Positions 17,531 through 27,454 of a stretch of 64,000 bases of DNA are shown here, in pieces (within the stretch, counting starts at the first letter, position 1; the number at the start of each line of letters is the position of its first letter). The position numbers were made by a program, and so were the translations under genes. Under the pieces are notes generated by a model. That model was not told the origin of the DNA and made no database searches. It saw only the letters and a program-made list of their open reading frames with translations. This DNA is from Paenibacillus_AR sp051594765 (GTDB taxonomy: Bacteria > Bacillota > Bacilli > Paenibacillales > NBRC-103111). Where the stretch lies: positions 127,997-191,996 of the forward strand of contig NZ_JBPPGJ010000012.1 in NCBI RefSeq assembly GCF_051594765.1, in the 5' to 3' direction.

Positions 17531-19054
17531 TTAAGGCTGACCGAAGAGATCGGTACCCAGGGAGAAGATGTTCTGAATGCCCTCCAGGATCACGTGCGGG
17601 AAGAAGCCCATCAAGAGCCCGGCCGCGGCACATACCCAGAGGGTAATGGTCAGCGGCAGAGTCGGCTTCACGTCCTTCGCCTCTTCATCGTAGCGCATGA
17701 ACATCTGGCGGATCATCCCGAAGTAGTAATAGAACGAGACGACGCTCGTCAGGATCATGACGGCCGCCAGCCAGAACTGATGATTCTCCATCGCGCCGAG
17801 CATGATGAAGATCTTGCCGAAGAAACCGCCGGTCACCGGGATGCCGGCCAGAGACAGGATGATCAGCACCATGGCCGCAGCGGTCCAGGGCGCCCGATAG
17901 TACAATCCGGCCAGGGCCTTCAAGCCCGTCTCGCCGGTGGAATGCTCCAGAATCATGATCAAGGCGAACGCGCCGACATTCATGAACAGGTACGCGATCA
18001 GGTAGAACAGCATCTCCTGGAACGTGGTGTAATGGACCAGGGAGAAGCCGGAAGCCACCGGCACCAGCAGATATCCGGCGTTGGCAATGCCAGAGTAGGC
18101 CATGAGCCGCTTCAGATCCGTCTGGCGCAGGGCCATCGTATTGCCCAGGATCATCGCCGCGGCGGCTACGGCCGCCATAGCCAGGAAGCCGTCATGCCCG
18201 ATGGGGGCCTTGGAGCTTTCCGTACCGACGCCGTAGTAGACCGTTGTGAAGACCCGGAATACGATGGCGAAGGCCGCTCCTTTGGAGACGACGGCCAGGA
18301 AAGCCGTCACCGGCGTTGCCGCGCCCTGATACACGTCCGGAGCCCAGGAATGGAACGGCGCAGCCGCAATCTTGAAGCCGAAGCCGGCCAGGAGCAGGAA
18401 GAAGGACATGTACACCAGCGGTCCGAAGGAATCCAGACTGCCCTCCAATGCGGTGCGGATCTCCAGCAGCCGGGTGGTGCCGGTCATGCCGTACAGGAAG
18501 GACATGCCGTACAGGATGATGGCGGAGGAGACGGCGCCCAGCGCCAAGTATTTGAACCCGGCCTCGTTAGCCAGCACATTCCGTTTCTTGATGCCCACCA
18601 TAATGTAGGAGGTGATGCTCAAGGTTTCCAAGCCGACGAACAGGGTGATCAGGTCCCCCGAGGAGGCCATGATCATGGCGCCCAGCACCGCCGGCAGGAA
18701 CAGGTAGTAGAATTCGCCCTGATGCTGGACGTCGTCCTCCTTCAGCGTGCCCAGGCTCATGAATACGATGAGCCCGGTACCGCCCAGGAACACCAGCTTC
18801 ATCAGGTTGCCGAAGTCGTCGATCCGGTAGCTCTCGTTCAGGAGGCTGATGGGCTGGTCGGTACCCAGCCGCTGGATGACGAAGTAGGCGGAGATGGCGA
18901 CGGCAAGAACGGTCAGCCATCCGAGGATGGTCCGCTTGAGTGCCGCCGGCATGAATAAATCGAGCAAGGACAAGATGACGGCGGAGATGACCAGGGTCAG
19001 CTCCGGAGCCAAATAGCCTAAATCGCTCAGCCTCAGTCCGTTTAGTTGATCCAT
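17531..19054 (-). CDS. nuoN: NADH-quinone oxidoreductase subunit N
   Basis: 507 residues with about 14 membrane helices, an antiporter-like (Mrp-type) proton-pumping subunit of complex I. The conserved helix-7/8 signature SFLLLAGFGFKIAAAPFHSWAPDVYQGA, with its lysine, is present, as is the lysine helix ILGNTMALRQTDLKRLMAYSGIANAGYLL. Last gene of the nuo operon, 3 bp after nuoM and followed by a strong terminator. Confidence 0.95.
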   Translation of the reverse strand: MDQLNGLRLSDLGYLAPELTLVISAVILSLLDLFMPAALKRTILGWLTVLAVAISAYFVIQRLGTDQPISLLNESYRIDDFGNLMKLVFLGGTGLIVFMSLGTLKEDDVQHQGEFYYLFLPAVLGAMIMASSGDLITLFVGLETLSITSYIMVGIKKRNVLANEAGFKYLALGAVSSAIILYGMSFLYGMTGTTRLLEIRTALEGSLDSFGPLVYMSFFLLLAGFGFKIAAAPFHSWAPDVYQGAATPVTAFLAVVSKGAAFAIVFRVFTTVYYGVGTESSKAPIGHDGFLAMAAVAAAAMILGNTMALRQTDLKRLMAYSGIANAGYLLVPVASGFSLVHYTTFQEMLFYLIAYLFMNVGAFALIMILEHSTGETGLKALAGLYYRAPWTAAAMVLIILSLAGIPVTGGFFGKIFIMLGAMENHQFWLAAVMILTSVVSFYYYFGMIRQMFMRYDEEAKDVKPTLPLTITLWVCAAAGLLMGFFPHVILEGIQNIFSLGTDLFGQP

Positions 19055-19057
19055 GGT

Positions 19058-20725
19058 CTACCCTCCGATCTTGGTCGTGATGGTTTGGATGAATGTATCG
19101 AAATCGGCGACGGTTTGTTGCATCGTCTGGGTCAGAATTCCCGGGTAGACCCCTAACAGCAGGATGAACGCCACCAGAGTGATCATCGGGATCGCCTCGA
19201 TCAGCCGTGCGTCCTTCAGGCCCTTGAACTGCTCCGGAATGGGACCGTAGGTGATGCCCATGACCCCGCGGAGCATGTAGACCGCAGCCAGGATGATGCC
19301 CAGCGTGCCTACGATGGCCACCGCCCGCATGGAATCGAAGATGCCCAGGAAGGCCAGGAACTCGCCGGCGAAGCCGGCCAAGCCCGGAAGGCCCAAGGAC
19401 GCCATGCCCGCCACCATCAGAATGCCTCCGATGAAGGGAATCGAGCGGGCCAAGCCGGACAGCTCCCGCAGGTCCGTCGTTTCCGTTCTTTCATATATAC
19501 TGCCGACCAGGAGGAACAAAAGGGCCGAGATGAGCCCGTGGGAGATCATCTGGAAGACCGCGCCCTGAAGACCGGCCTGGTTGAAGGCGGCGATCCCCAG
19601 AAGCACGATGCCCATATGGCTGATACTGGAGTACGCCAGCACCAGCTTGAAGTCGTCCTGCTTGAAGGCGATGACGGCTCCGTAGATGATGTTGATGAGA
19701 CCCAGGATGGCGATGACCAGGGCCCAGTTTTTGGCCTCCTCCGGGAAGAGCAGCACACCGAAGCGGATCAAGCCGTAGGCGCCCATCTTCAGAAGAATGC
19801 CGGAGTGGATCATGACGATGGAAGGCGGTGCTTCCGTATGCACCTTCGTCATCCAGGTGTGGAACGGGAAGATCGGCAGCTTGATGCCGAAGGCGATCAG
19901 GAGCAGCAGGAACACCGTAGTCTTGCCGTCGATGGTCCAGGAGAGATCGCCCCACAGCTTGATGCTCCACTCCATAATGCCCTGCAGATAGAACGGGTTG
20001 GCCGGATTGACCGTATTCACGTAGGATTGGACATCCTCGCCGAACAGGTTCTTGGTAATGTCTCCGTAGTGCCCCGTGAAGTACAGCGCGCCTCCGTCCT
20101 GTACGAGCCCAGCCGTGGCCACCAGCGCCAGGAAAGCGATCAGCATGATGGCGGAGCCGATGCCGTTATAGATCAGGAACTTGTTGGCCGCCTTCTCCCG
20201 TTGGATGTAGCCATAGATGCCGATCAAGAAGAACATCGGAACCAAGGTCACCTCGAAGAACACGAAGAACAAGAACAGATCCTGGGCCATGAACACGCCG
20301 AACATGCCGGTCTCGAGCAGCAGGAACAGGATATAGTACAGCTTGTGACGCTTCTTGATGAACTTGGAGGCCAGTGCCGCCATGGTACCCACCAGAGCCG
20401 TCAGGAACACCATCGGCAGGGACAGTCCGTCCACCGCCATCGTGTAGTCGAACTTGATCGTCAGCGATTCCAGCTGCTGCGAGAGATTGCTCTCCAGCGC
20501 CAACGGGATATGGATCCAGCTGTACTGCTCCGCATACTGGAAGCCTCCGTTGGTCGTGTTGAAGTCCACGTAGAGCCAGACGGACAAAGCCAGCGGGATC
20601 AGCGTCGCCGCCACGGCTACGGTGCGGATCCACCTCCCGTTGCTCTTCGGGATGAACAGCAGAGCCAGAACCCCGAGCAGCGGCGAGAACGCAATCAGGC
20701 TTAAGATCGGGAAATCATCCAACAT
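19058..20725 (-). CDS. nuoM: NADH-quinone oxidoreductase subunit M
   Basis: 555 residues from the ATG at 20725 behind AAGGAGG; it overlaps the nuoL stop by 11 bp. Antiporter-like proton-pumping subunit with the key glutamate region LLETGMFGVFMAQDLFLFFVFFE, the lysine motif FGIKLPIFPFHTWMTKVHTEAP and the helix KQDDFKLVLAYSSISHMG. About 14 membrane helices. Confidence 0.95.
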   Translation of the reverse strand: MLDDFPILSLIAFSPLLGVLALLFIPKSNGRWIRTVAVAATLIPLALSVWLYVDFNTTNGGFQYAEQYSWIHIPLALESNLSQQLESLTIKFDYTMAVDGLSLPMVFLTALVGTMAALASKFIKKRHKLYYILFLLLETGMFGVFMAQDLFLFFVFFEVTLVPMFFLIGIYGYIQREKAANKFLIYNGIGSAIMLIAFLALVATAGLVQDGGALYFTGHYGDITKNLFGEDVQSYVNTVNPANPFYLQGIMEWSIKLWGDLSWTIDGKTTVFLLLLIAFGIKLPIFPFHTWMTKVHTEAPPSIVMIHSGILLKMGAYGLIRFGVLLFPEEAKNWALVIAILGLINIIYGAVIAFKQDDFKLVLAYSSISHMGIVLLGIAAFNQAGLQGAVFQMISHGLISALLFLLVGSIYERTETTDLRELSGLARSIPFIGGILMVAGMASLGLPGLAGFAGEFLAFLGIFDSMRAVAIVGTLGIILAAVYMLRGVMGITYGPIPEQFKGLKDARLIEAIPMITLVAFILLLGVYPGILTQTMQQTVADFDTFIQTITTKIGG

Positions 20726-22616
20726 GGAAGTACCTCCTTCCCGCAAAAGCCAGCACCAGGATCACGATGGACAACACCGTGACCAAGCCGTAGGTCTGCA
20801 CCTGTCCGTTCTGAACTCGCCGGCCCCATTGGCCGATGCCGCCGGTTCCTGCGGCAACTAAGCGGACGCAGCCGTCGATGATGAACTCATCGATGACGGC
20901 CAGGAGCATGGCGAGCCCGCTGAGCGGAGCAACGATCACGGTTTGATACAGCTCGTCGATGTAGTATTTGCGGTTCAGCAGCTTATAGAGCCAAGGCGCA
21001 CCGGATGTGACCAGGTCTTGGCGGATCGATTGCTTCGCATAGATGAGCCAGCCCAGCGCGATACCGGCGATGGCCATCAGGTTGGACAGCAGTACGACGG
21101 TCCAGTCGATGGCTTCGTGAGCCTCGTGCCCCGGCGCCAGCCATTCGCCGAACCAGTTGTTCATGCCCGGCACGAAGACGAAGCCGGCTACCACGGCCAG
21201 CACAGCCAGGACCAGCAGCGGCAGGGTCATGGACAGCGGGGACTCATGAGGTTCGCCATGCCCGGAGTGGTCATGGGAACGGCTTTTGCCCGTAAAGACG
21301 AGGAAGAACAAGCGGGACATGTAGAACGCGGTGAAGAACGCGCCGATCAATCCTACGATGAAGACGCCCATATGGTCGCTATGGTAGGCTTCCGCCAGAA
21401 TGGCGTCCTTGGACCAGAAGCCGGACAGCGGGAATACGCCGGACAAGGCCAGAGTGCCGATGGCGAAGGTCCAGGCCGTAATCTTCATGTGACGGCCCAC
21501 GCCGCCCATCTCGTGAATGTTCTGGGTATGCACCGCGTGGATCACGCTGCCTGCGCCCAGGAACAAGAGGGCCTTGAAGAACGCGTGGGTGAACAGGTGG
21601 AAGATGCCGGCGGTGTAAGCCGCCCACGTCCCCAAGCCCAGCGCCATCATCATGTAGCCCAATTGGCTGACGGTGGAATACGCCAGGATGCGCTTGATGT
21701 CATTCTGCGCCGTGCCGATGGTGGCGGCGAACAGAGCGGTGAAGGCGCCGACGACGGTGACGACCAAGAGAGCCGTATCCGAAGCCAGGAAAATATCATA
21801 GGTCCGCGCCACCAGATAGACCCCGGCTGCAACCATCGTCGCCGCATGGATCAGAGCGGAGATGGGAGTCGGGCCTTCCATGGCGTCCGGCAGCCAGGTA
21901 TGTAACGGGAATTGGCCCGATTTGCCCATAGCGCCGATGAAGATCAGTACGCCGATCCAGGTTACGATGCCGGCTTCGATGGCCGGTGTGCCTTGGAAGG
22001 CGTTGTGAATGGCGGAGAAATCGAGTCTGTGCTCCGGCATGTACCAGAAGAGCAGCAGAATCCCGATGAACAGCCCTACGTCCCCGATGCGGGTGACGAT
22101 GAAGGCCTTCTTGGCGGCGGCCCTCGCCTCCGGCTTATGGTACCAGAAGCCGACCAGGAGGAAGGAGCACACGCCCACCAGCTCCCAGAACACGTACAGC
22201 TGCAGCAGGTTCGAGGAGATGACCAGCCCCAGCATGGAGAAGGTGAAGAGCGAGATGTAGCCGAAGAACACGGTAATCCGCTCGTCGTCCTGCATATAGC
22301 CGCTGGAGTAGATATTGACCAGGAAGCTGACCAGCGTAACCACGACCAGCATCAAGGCGTTCAGATTCGTCACCTCGTAGCCGAAGCGCAGAGCGGTGTC
22401 GCCGAACTTCAGCCATTCGAAGTCATTCCAGGTATAATCCTGCGTATGCCCCAGTCTCTCGAAGAAGATCAGGACGGATAGGACAAGGGAAATTCCGGTT
22501 AAAGTAATGCCGGTGTACACGCCAAAGGTTCTGGCCTGTCTTCCGAACGCCGTCAGAACGATGAACGCCAGAAGCGGAAACACCGGAACGAGCCAAGCCA
22601 GCTGTGAGAATTCCAA
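20715..22616 (-). CDS. nuoL: NADH-quinone oxidoreductase subunit L
   Basis: 633 residues from a TTG at 22616 with GGGGGAG at the right distance. Largest antiporter-like subunit: SGQFPLHTWLPDAMEGPTPISALIHAATMV and the lysine helix TAQNDIKRILAYSTVSQLGYM are conserved. The long C-terminal lateral helix and final membrane helix of NuoL are present (about 500-630). A His-rich loop (SRSHDHSGHGEPHE) near residue 445 is of unknown meaning. Confidence 0.95.
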   Translation of the reverse strand: MEFSQLAWLVPVFPLLAFIVLTAFGRQARTFGVYTGITLTGISLVLSVLIFFERLGHTQDYTWNDFEWLKFGDTALRFGYEVTNLNALMLVVVTLVSFLVNIYSSGYMQDDERITVFFGYISLFTFSMLGLVISSNLLQLYVFWELVGVCSFLLVGFWYHKPEARAAAKKAFIVTRIGDVGLFIGILLLFWYMPEHRLDFSAIHNAFQGTPAIEAGIVTWIGVLIFIGAMGKSGQFPLHTWLPDAMEGPTPISALIHAATMVAAGVYLVARTYDIFLASDTALLVVTVVGAFTALFAATIGTAQNDIKRILAYSTVSQLGYMMMALGLGTWAAYTAGIFHLFTHAFFKALLFLGAGSVIHAVHTQNIHEMGGVGRHMKITAWTFAIGTLALSGVFPLSGFWSKDAILAEAYHSDHMGVFIVGLIGAFFTAFYMSRLFFLVFTGKSRSHDHSGHGEPHESPLSMTLPLLVLAVLAVVAGFVFVPGMNNWFGEWLAPGHEAHEAIDWTVVLLSNLMAIAGIALGWLIYAKQSIRQDLVTSGAPWLYKLLNRKYYIDELYQTVIVAPLSGLAMLLAVIDEFIIDGCVRLVAAGTGGIGQWGRRVQNGQVQTYGLVTVLSIVILVLAFAGRRYFHVG

Positions 22617-22629
22617 GTTGTCTCCCCCT

Positions 22630-22941
22630 CTACTTTTTCATCAGGTTCATTTCATCGACGTCGGTGGTGCCCCGGTTGCGGTACAGGGCGATCAAGAGCG
22701 CGATGCCGACCGATACCTCGGCAGCCGCTACGGTAATATTGAACAGCGAGAAAATTTGCCCCGTCAGGGACGGCCCCACGCCCAGCTTGGAGAATGCCAC
22801 CAGATTCAGGTTCACGGCATTCAGCATCAGCTCGACGGACAAGAGCACGACGATGGCGCTGCGTTTGGTCAGGGCGCCGTACAAGCCGATGCAGAAGAGA
22901 ATGGCTCCTAACATCAGGTAGGAGCTGATCTGATCGCTCAT
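22630..22941 (-). CDS. nuoK: NADH-quinone oxidoreductase subunit K
   Basis: 103 residues, three membrane helices. The membrane glutamate in VLLSVELMLNAVNLNLVAF, needed for proton transfer, is present. Start ATG 22941 behind GGGAGGAGG; the end of nuoJ is adjacent. Confidence 0.95.
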   Translation of the reverse strand: MSDQISSYLMLGAILFCIGLYGALTKRSAIVVLLSVELMLNAVNLNLVAFSKLGVGPSLTGQIFSLFNITVAAAEVSVGIALLIALYRNRGTTDVDEMNLMKK

Positions 22942-22942
22942 G

Positions 22943-23482
22943 CTATTCCTCCTCCCTCTTGGCGAGCACGATGGCGCCGATGAAGGCCACGGTCAGAAGC
23001 ACCGACATCAGCTCGAAGGGAATCACATGCTCGTTGAAAATCAGCTTGCCGATGGAAGCCGTGTTGTTCTCCCCGGGGTCGAACGCTTGGGCGTCCGGAA
23101 ACGTGGAGTACTGAATGGCATAGAACAGAATGCCAAACAGAGCCACCGCGCCGATCCCGGTCAGCCACGTGTGGAGGGGGCGCTTCAGCTCCGTCTCTTC
23201 GCTTTCGTGCTTGGTCATCATGATGCCGAATATCATCAGAATCGAGATGGCGCCTGCATAGATCAGTATCTGAACGAAGGCCACGAACTCTGCGTTCAAG
23301 AGAACGTAGAGTCCGGCCAGGCTCAGGAATGTGACGGCTAGCGAGACTACCATATGGATCACCCGGGTGAAGCTGATGGCGAAGATCGCACCGCCGATGG
23401 CCAGCAGCGCGAAGACGAAGAACATCAGATTCGCGGGTGTGGAGAAGAGCTGGCTGAGTCCGTCCTGCAGATTACCCAACAT
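22943..23482 (-). CDS. nuoJ: NADH-quinone oxidoreductase subunit J
   Basis: 179 residues from the ATG at 23482; the GTG four codons earlier would sit directly on the AGGAGG. Five membrane helices with the YVLLNAEFVAFVQILIYAGAISILMIFGIM block that forms the pi-bulge helix of complex I. It lies 1 bp from nuoI and nuoK. Confidence 0.93.
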   Translation of the reverse strand: MLGNLQDGLSQLFSTPANLMFFVFALLAIGGAIFAISFTRVIHMVVSLAVTFLSLAGLYVLLNAEFVAFVQILIYAGAISILMIFGIMMTKHESEETELKRPLHTWLTGIGAVALFGILFYAIQYSTFPDAQAFDPGENNTASIGKLIFNEHVIPFELMSVLLTVAFIGAIVLAKREEE

Positions 23483-23483
23483 G

Positions 23484-23969
23484 TTACTTGGCACCTCCTG
23501 AGGGCTTCGCCTTGGCTAAGCCGGCTTCGGAAGCATTCGCTTTCGGAGCTTGGGAAATGTTGTCCTTCCGGATATTCGTGTCATTCTCGTTCAGCCACTC
23601 CAGGTTCTTGAACAGATCGTCGCGGCTGTAGGCAGCCAGCTCGAAGTTGTTGGTCATGATGATGGCTTCCGTCGGACATACCTCCGTGCACAGATCGCAC
23701 AGAATGCAGATTTCAAAGTTGATATCGTAGGTATCGATAACCTTTCCCTTTTTCTCGGGATCGGGGTTGGCTTTGCCTGTAAGCGTTATGCACTCCGTCG
23801 GACAGATCCGGGCGCACTGATTGCAGACGATACACTTCTCCGGATCAAAATGCTGGATGCCGCGGAAGCGGTCCGGCATTTCCAGAGGAACGTCGGGATA
23901 GGCGTAGGTAATCTTCTTCTTGGTCAGATTCCTGAAGGTGACGCCCATGCCTTTGATAATTCCCTTCAC
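23484..23969 (-). CDS. nuoI: NADH-quinone oxidoreductase subunit I (two 4Fe-4S clusters)
   Basis: 161 residues from a GTG at 23969 (GAAGGGG upstream). Two ferredoxin motifs, CIVCNQCARICP and CILCDLCTEVCP, bind clusters N6a and N6b that carry electrons toward quinone. The Lys/Ala-rich C-terminal tail is longer than in the minimal protein. It is the only cluster-binding subunit besides NuoB, because nuoEFG are absent. Confidence 0.95.
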   Translation of the reverse strand: MKGIIKGMGVTFRNLTKKKITYAYPDVPLEMPDRFRGIQHFDPEKCIVCNQCARICPTECITLTGKANPDPEKKGKVIDTYDINFEICILCDLCTEVCPTEAIIMTNNFELAAYSRDDLFKNLEWLNENDTNIRKDNISQAPKANASEAGLAKAKPSGGAK

Positions 23970-24017
23970 GGTGGTTCACCCCTTCGGTTCTATCGTGGAT
24001 GCGGCAGCACGGCAGCC

Positions 24018-25028
24018 TTACCGCAGGAAGATCTCAATATACAGCGCCGATACGAAAATATTCACAAGCGACAGGGGCAGAAGCACCTTCCAGCCGAAGC
24101 CCATCAGCTGATCCACCCGGACGCGGGGCATGGTAGCCCGGAGCCAGAACAGGAAGAACACGACGGAACAGAACTTGAGCAGGAACCAGACAATGCCCGG
24201 GATAAAATCCAGGAACGGCAGCGGAGAATACCAGCCACCCAAGAACATGGCCGAGGTCAGCGCCGCAATGGCGAAGACGTACACATACTCGGCCAGCATG
24301 AAGAACGCGAAGCGGAAGCCGCTGTATTCCACGTGGTAGCCGGCAACCAGCTCAGACTCCGCCTCCGGCAGGTCGAACGGGGTCCGGTTCAGCTCGGATA
24401 CGGCCGCGATGATGAAGACGCCGAAGCCGATGATCTGCGGGATGAAGTTCCAGTGCCAGAAACCGCCGCTCTGATTCAGCACGATGTCGCGGATGTTCAT
24501 GGTCCCGGTGACCATGATGATGCCGGTCATAGAGATGACGAGCGGAATCTCGTAGCTGATCATCTGCGCAGCGGAGCGCATGCCGCCCAGAAGCGCGTAT
24601 TTGTTATTGGAGGCCCAACCGCCCAGCACCACGCCGATGGTGGAGATGCTGGACAAGGCGGCGTAGTACAGCACGCCAACGTTCATGTTGGCGAAGTAAC
24701 CCCAGTTCGTGTACGGGATCGCCACCAGAACCGCGAAGGAAGGCACGAAGGTGATGACCGGAGCCAGAATGAACAGCTCCCGGTCGGCCTTGGCCGGAAT
24801 CGTATCTTCTTTGATCAACAGCTTCAGGACGTCCGCCACACTCTGCAGAAGCCCCAGGGGGCCGGTCCGGTTGGGACCGATCCGCAGCTGCATCCAGCCG
24901 ATGACCTTCCGCTCGAAGTAAATGGCGTAGGTTACGAAGCCCAGCACCAAGAGCAGCATCATTACGGCCAGCAGGACGAAGATCGTAAAGTTCCCCCAGC
25001 CCAGCTCTTGCGTCAACAAGTCCGCCAT
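24018..25028 (-). CDS. nuoH: NADH-quinone oxidoreductase subunit H
   Basis: 336 residues, about eight membrane helices. RKVIGWMQLRIGPNRTGPLGLLQSVADVLKLL and the loop SELNRTPFDLPEAESELVAGYHVEYSG, which shape the quinone pocket, are conserved. Start ATG 25028 overlaps the nuoD stop (TGATG). Confidence 0.95.
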   Translation of the reverse strand: MADLLTQELGWGNFTIFVLLAVMMLLLVLGFVTYAIYFERKVIGWMQLRIGPNRTGPLGLLQSVADVLKLLIKEDTIPAKADRELFILAPVITFVPSFAVLVAIPYTNWGYFANMNVGVLYYAALSSISTIGVVLGGWASNNKYALLGGMRSAAQMISYEIPLVISMTGIIMVTGTMNIRDIVLNQSGGFWHWNFIPQIIGFGVFIIAAVSELNRTPFDLPEAESELVAGYHVEYSGFRFAFFMLAEYVYVFAIAALTSAMFLGGWYSPLPFLDFIPGIVWFLLKFCSVVFFLFWLRATMPRVRVDQLMGFGWKVLLPLSLVNIFVSALYIEIFLR

Positions 25029-26131
25029 CAGCAGTCCACCTCTCCCACGACGATGTCGATGCCGCCCAGAATGGTGATCAGGTTGGTCATGGTTTCCCCG
25101 ACCAGGAGCTTGGGCAGAATCTGCAGATTGACGAAGGACGGTCTCTTGAATTTCAGCCGGTACGGCTTATCCTTGCCCTTCGATATGATGTAACAGCCGA
25201 TCTCTCCGCGGGGCGATTCGATACTGGCATACAGCTCGCCTTCCGGCACGCGCAGCACCCTCGGCACCTTGCCCATGGTCTCGCCCTCGTGCGGATACTG
25301 CTCCAGCGCCTGTTCCAGGATGCGCAGAGATTGCTTGATCTCCTCCATCCGGATCAGATAGCGCGCATAGCAATCCCCTTCGGTCTGAGTCGGCACGTCG
25401 AATTGGAACCGGTCGTAAATGCAGTACGGCTGGCTCTTGCGCACGTCGTAATCGATGCCCGTACAGCGCAGGTTGGCGCCGGAGAGGCCGTAGTTGATGG
25501 CCGTCTGGGCATCGTACTTGCCGACCCCCTTGATCCGGGCCAGGAAGATTTCGTTGCCGCTGACCAGCTCGTGGTACTCCTCCAGCTTCTTCTTCATATA
25601 TGGTACGAATTCCGTCACCTTCTGAATCCAGCCCTCGGGAGCGTCCCACTTCACCCCGCCGACGCGCATGTAGTTGTACGTCAACCGGGCGCCGGAGAGC
25701 TCGTTGAAGAAGTTGATGATCATTTCCCGGTCGCGGAAGGCGTACAGGAACGGGCTCATGGCCCCGATATCGAGCAGATACGTGCCCCACCAGACCAGGT
25801 GGCTGGCGATGCGTTGCAGCTCCATAACGATGAGCCGGAGGAATTCGGCCTTCTCCGGAATTTCGAGCTGCATCATCTTCTCCACCGTGTGGCACAGCAC
25901 ATAGTTGTTCGTCATGGCGGACACATAGTCCATCCGGTCGGTATACGGAATAATCTGAGTATAATTCAGGTTCTCGGCCAGCTTCTCGGTGCCCCGGTGA
26001 AGATAGCCCATAACCGGGATAGCCTCGGTAATCACTTCGCCGTCCAGCTTGACGATGACGCGGAATACGCCGTGGGTCGACGGGTGCTGAGGGCCAACAT
26101 TCAGGAGCAGTTCTTCGGTACGTATAGCCAC
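25028..26131 (-). CDS. nuoD: NADH-quinone oxidoreductase subunit D
   Basis: 367 residues from a GTG at 26131 with GGAGG 10 bp upstream. The hydrogenase-like 49-kDa subunit: NVGPQHPSTHGVFRVIVKLDGE (quinone-site His), RGTEKLAENLNY and the C-terminal PRGEIGCYIISKGKDKPYRLKFKRPSF and GGIDIVVGEVD are present. Forms the quinone site with NuoB. Confidence 0.96.
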   Translation of the reverse strand: MAIRTEELLLNVGPQHPSTHGVFRVIVKLDGEVITEAIPVMGYLHRGTEKLAENLNYTQIIPYTDRMDYVSAMTNNYVLCHTVEKMMQLEIPEKAEFLRLIVMELQRIASHLVWWGTYLLDIGAMSPFLYAFRDREMIINFFNELSGARLTYNYMRVGGVKWDAPEGWIQKVTEFVPYMKKKLEEYHELVSGNEIFLARIKGVGKYDAQTAINYGLSGANLRCTGIDYDVRKSQPYCIYDRFQFDVPTQTEGDCYARYLIRMEEIKQSLRILEQALEQYPHEGETMGKVPRVLRVPEGELYASIESPRGEIGCYIISKGKDKPYRLKFKRPSFVNLQILPKLLVGETMTNLITILGGIDIVVGEVDC

Positions 26132-26136
26132 TTAAG

Positions 26137-26940
26137 TCACACCTCCGGGTCCAGCGGTTCGTAGTCTTTGCGCAGGGGATGGCCCACCCAGTTGTCCGAC
26201 ATCATGATGCGGACCAGATTGGGATGGCCGGTAAATTCGATGCCGAGCAGGTCATAGACCTCCCGTTCGTTCCAATCGGCGGCCCCCCATACCGGGGTGA
26301 CGGATGGAACAACCGGCGCTTGACGGTCAGCTTTGACCTTGATGCAGTATTCCTGCATGTCTTCCAGTCGAAGAATATGGTAGATGACCTCCATATGGGT
26401 CTCCAGATCGGAGCCTGCCAGATTGCGCAGGTAGGTCAGCTTCAGCTCGTGATGGCCATTCAGGAATTCTGCTGCTTTGGCAACGAGTGACGTTTCCAGC
26501 ACCACACAGGGAAGGTGGTCATCCCTCTCGTTGATCCAGGCTTCCTGAATCGCTTGTTCGCCCAGCTCTTCCTTGAGCAGCTGCACGAACCGGTCCAGCA
26601 CCGGCTGCTTTGGAGACGGTTCCTTCGGCGGTGCATCCGCCGCCGCTTCTCCCGCCTCGGCCTTCTTGGCGGCCTCCCGGGCTGCAGCGCGGGCGGCGCG
26701 GGCTTCGGCAGCCGCCTTCGCCTTCGCTTCCTTCGCCTCGTCCTCCGTCATCGTAACCGGAGGCTGGTCCGCCTCCTTGCCGATGGTCTGCACCTCGGGG
26801 GCGGCGTCTTCCTTCACCGGACGGGTTTCGGAGCCGGGCTCCTCCACTCGGGGACCTTCGGCCTGAGCCTGCGCCTCGTCGGCCCGGCCTACTTCCTCCG
26901 GCTTCGGAGTCTCATTCAGATCCTTCTTCTCTTCAGACAC
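26137..26940 (-). CDS. nuoC: NADH-quinone oxidoreductase subunit C with Ala/Glu-rich N-terminal extension
   Basis: 267 residues from a GTG at 26940 that overlaps the end of nuoB. Residues about 1-105 are low-complexity, charged and Ala/Glu/Lys-rich, probably coiled coil or disordered. The true 30-kDa domain starts near VLDRFVQLLKEELG and ends with WNEREVYDLLGIEFTGHPNLVRIMM and the HPLRKDYEP signature. The extension is not part of the usual ~160-residue NuoC. Confidence 0.92.
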   Translation of the reverse strand: MSEEKKDLNETPKPEEVGRADEAQAQAEGPRVEEPGSETRPVKEDAAPEVQTIGKEADQPPVTMTEDEAKEAKAKAAAEARAARAAAREAAKKAEAGEAAADAPPKEPSPKQPVLDRFVQLLKEELGEQAIQEAWINERDDHLPCVVLETSLVAKAAEFLNGHHELKLTYLRNLAGSDLETHMEVIYHILRLEDMQEYCIKVKADRQAPVVPSVTPVWGAADWNEREVYDLLGIEFTGHPNLVRIMMSDNWVGHPLRKDYEPLDPEV

Positions 26941-27454
26941 GATCGGTCACCCGCTTCCCGGTCTTCGCTTCATAGCGGATCTTCTCTTGCAGCTTATTGA
27001 TGCCGTAGATCAGAGCCGCCGGGTTCGGAGGACAGCCCGGAATGTACACATCCACGGGAACCACCTGGTCCACACCCTTCACCACAGCGTAGGATTTCAC
27101 ATATGGACCGCCCGCCGTTGCGCAGGAGCCCATGGCAATAACCCACTTCGGTTCCGGCATCTGATCGTACAGCCGGCGGAGCAGCGGGGCCATCTTCTTC
27201 GTTACCGTACCGGCCACCAGCATCACGTCCGACTGCCGGGGCGAGGTCCGGAAGATGACGCCGAAGCGGTCCAGGTCGTAGTGGGATGCGCCGGTTCCCA
27301 TCATCTCAATGGCGCAGCAGGCGAGACCGAAGGTCAACGGCCAGAGCGAGTTGCTCCGGGCCCAGGCTTTCAATTGCTCCAACGTCGTCATGAAGACGTT
27401 GCGTTCCAGCTCCGCCTTCTCTTCCGGGGTGATGTTCTCTAAATTGAAGTCCAT
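26933..27454 (-). CDS. nuoB: NADH-quinone oxidoreductase subunit B (4Fe-4S cluster N2)
   Basis: 173 residues from the ATG at 27454 (MDFNLENI) behind GAAGGTG; it overlaps the nuoA stop by 16 bp. Cysteine ligands of cluster N2 are present in LACCAIEMMG, MGSCATAGGPY and PGCPPNPAALI. This cluster hands electrons to quinone. Confidence 0.95.
   Translation of the reverse strand: MDFNLENITPEEKAELERNVFMTTLEQLKAWARSNSLWPLTFGLACCAIEMMGTGASHYDLDRFGVIFRTSPRQSDVMLVAGTVTKKMAPLLRRLYDQMPEPKWVIAMGSCATAGGPYVKSYAVVKGVDQVVPVDVYIPGCPPNPAALIYGINKLQEKIRYEAKTGKRVTDRV

Noticed and set aside
19538..20704. Plus-strand open frame opposite nuoM
   Set aside because: Translation is the charged, low-complexity shadow of membrane-helix codons.
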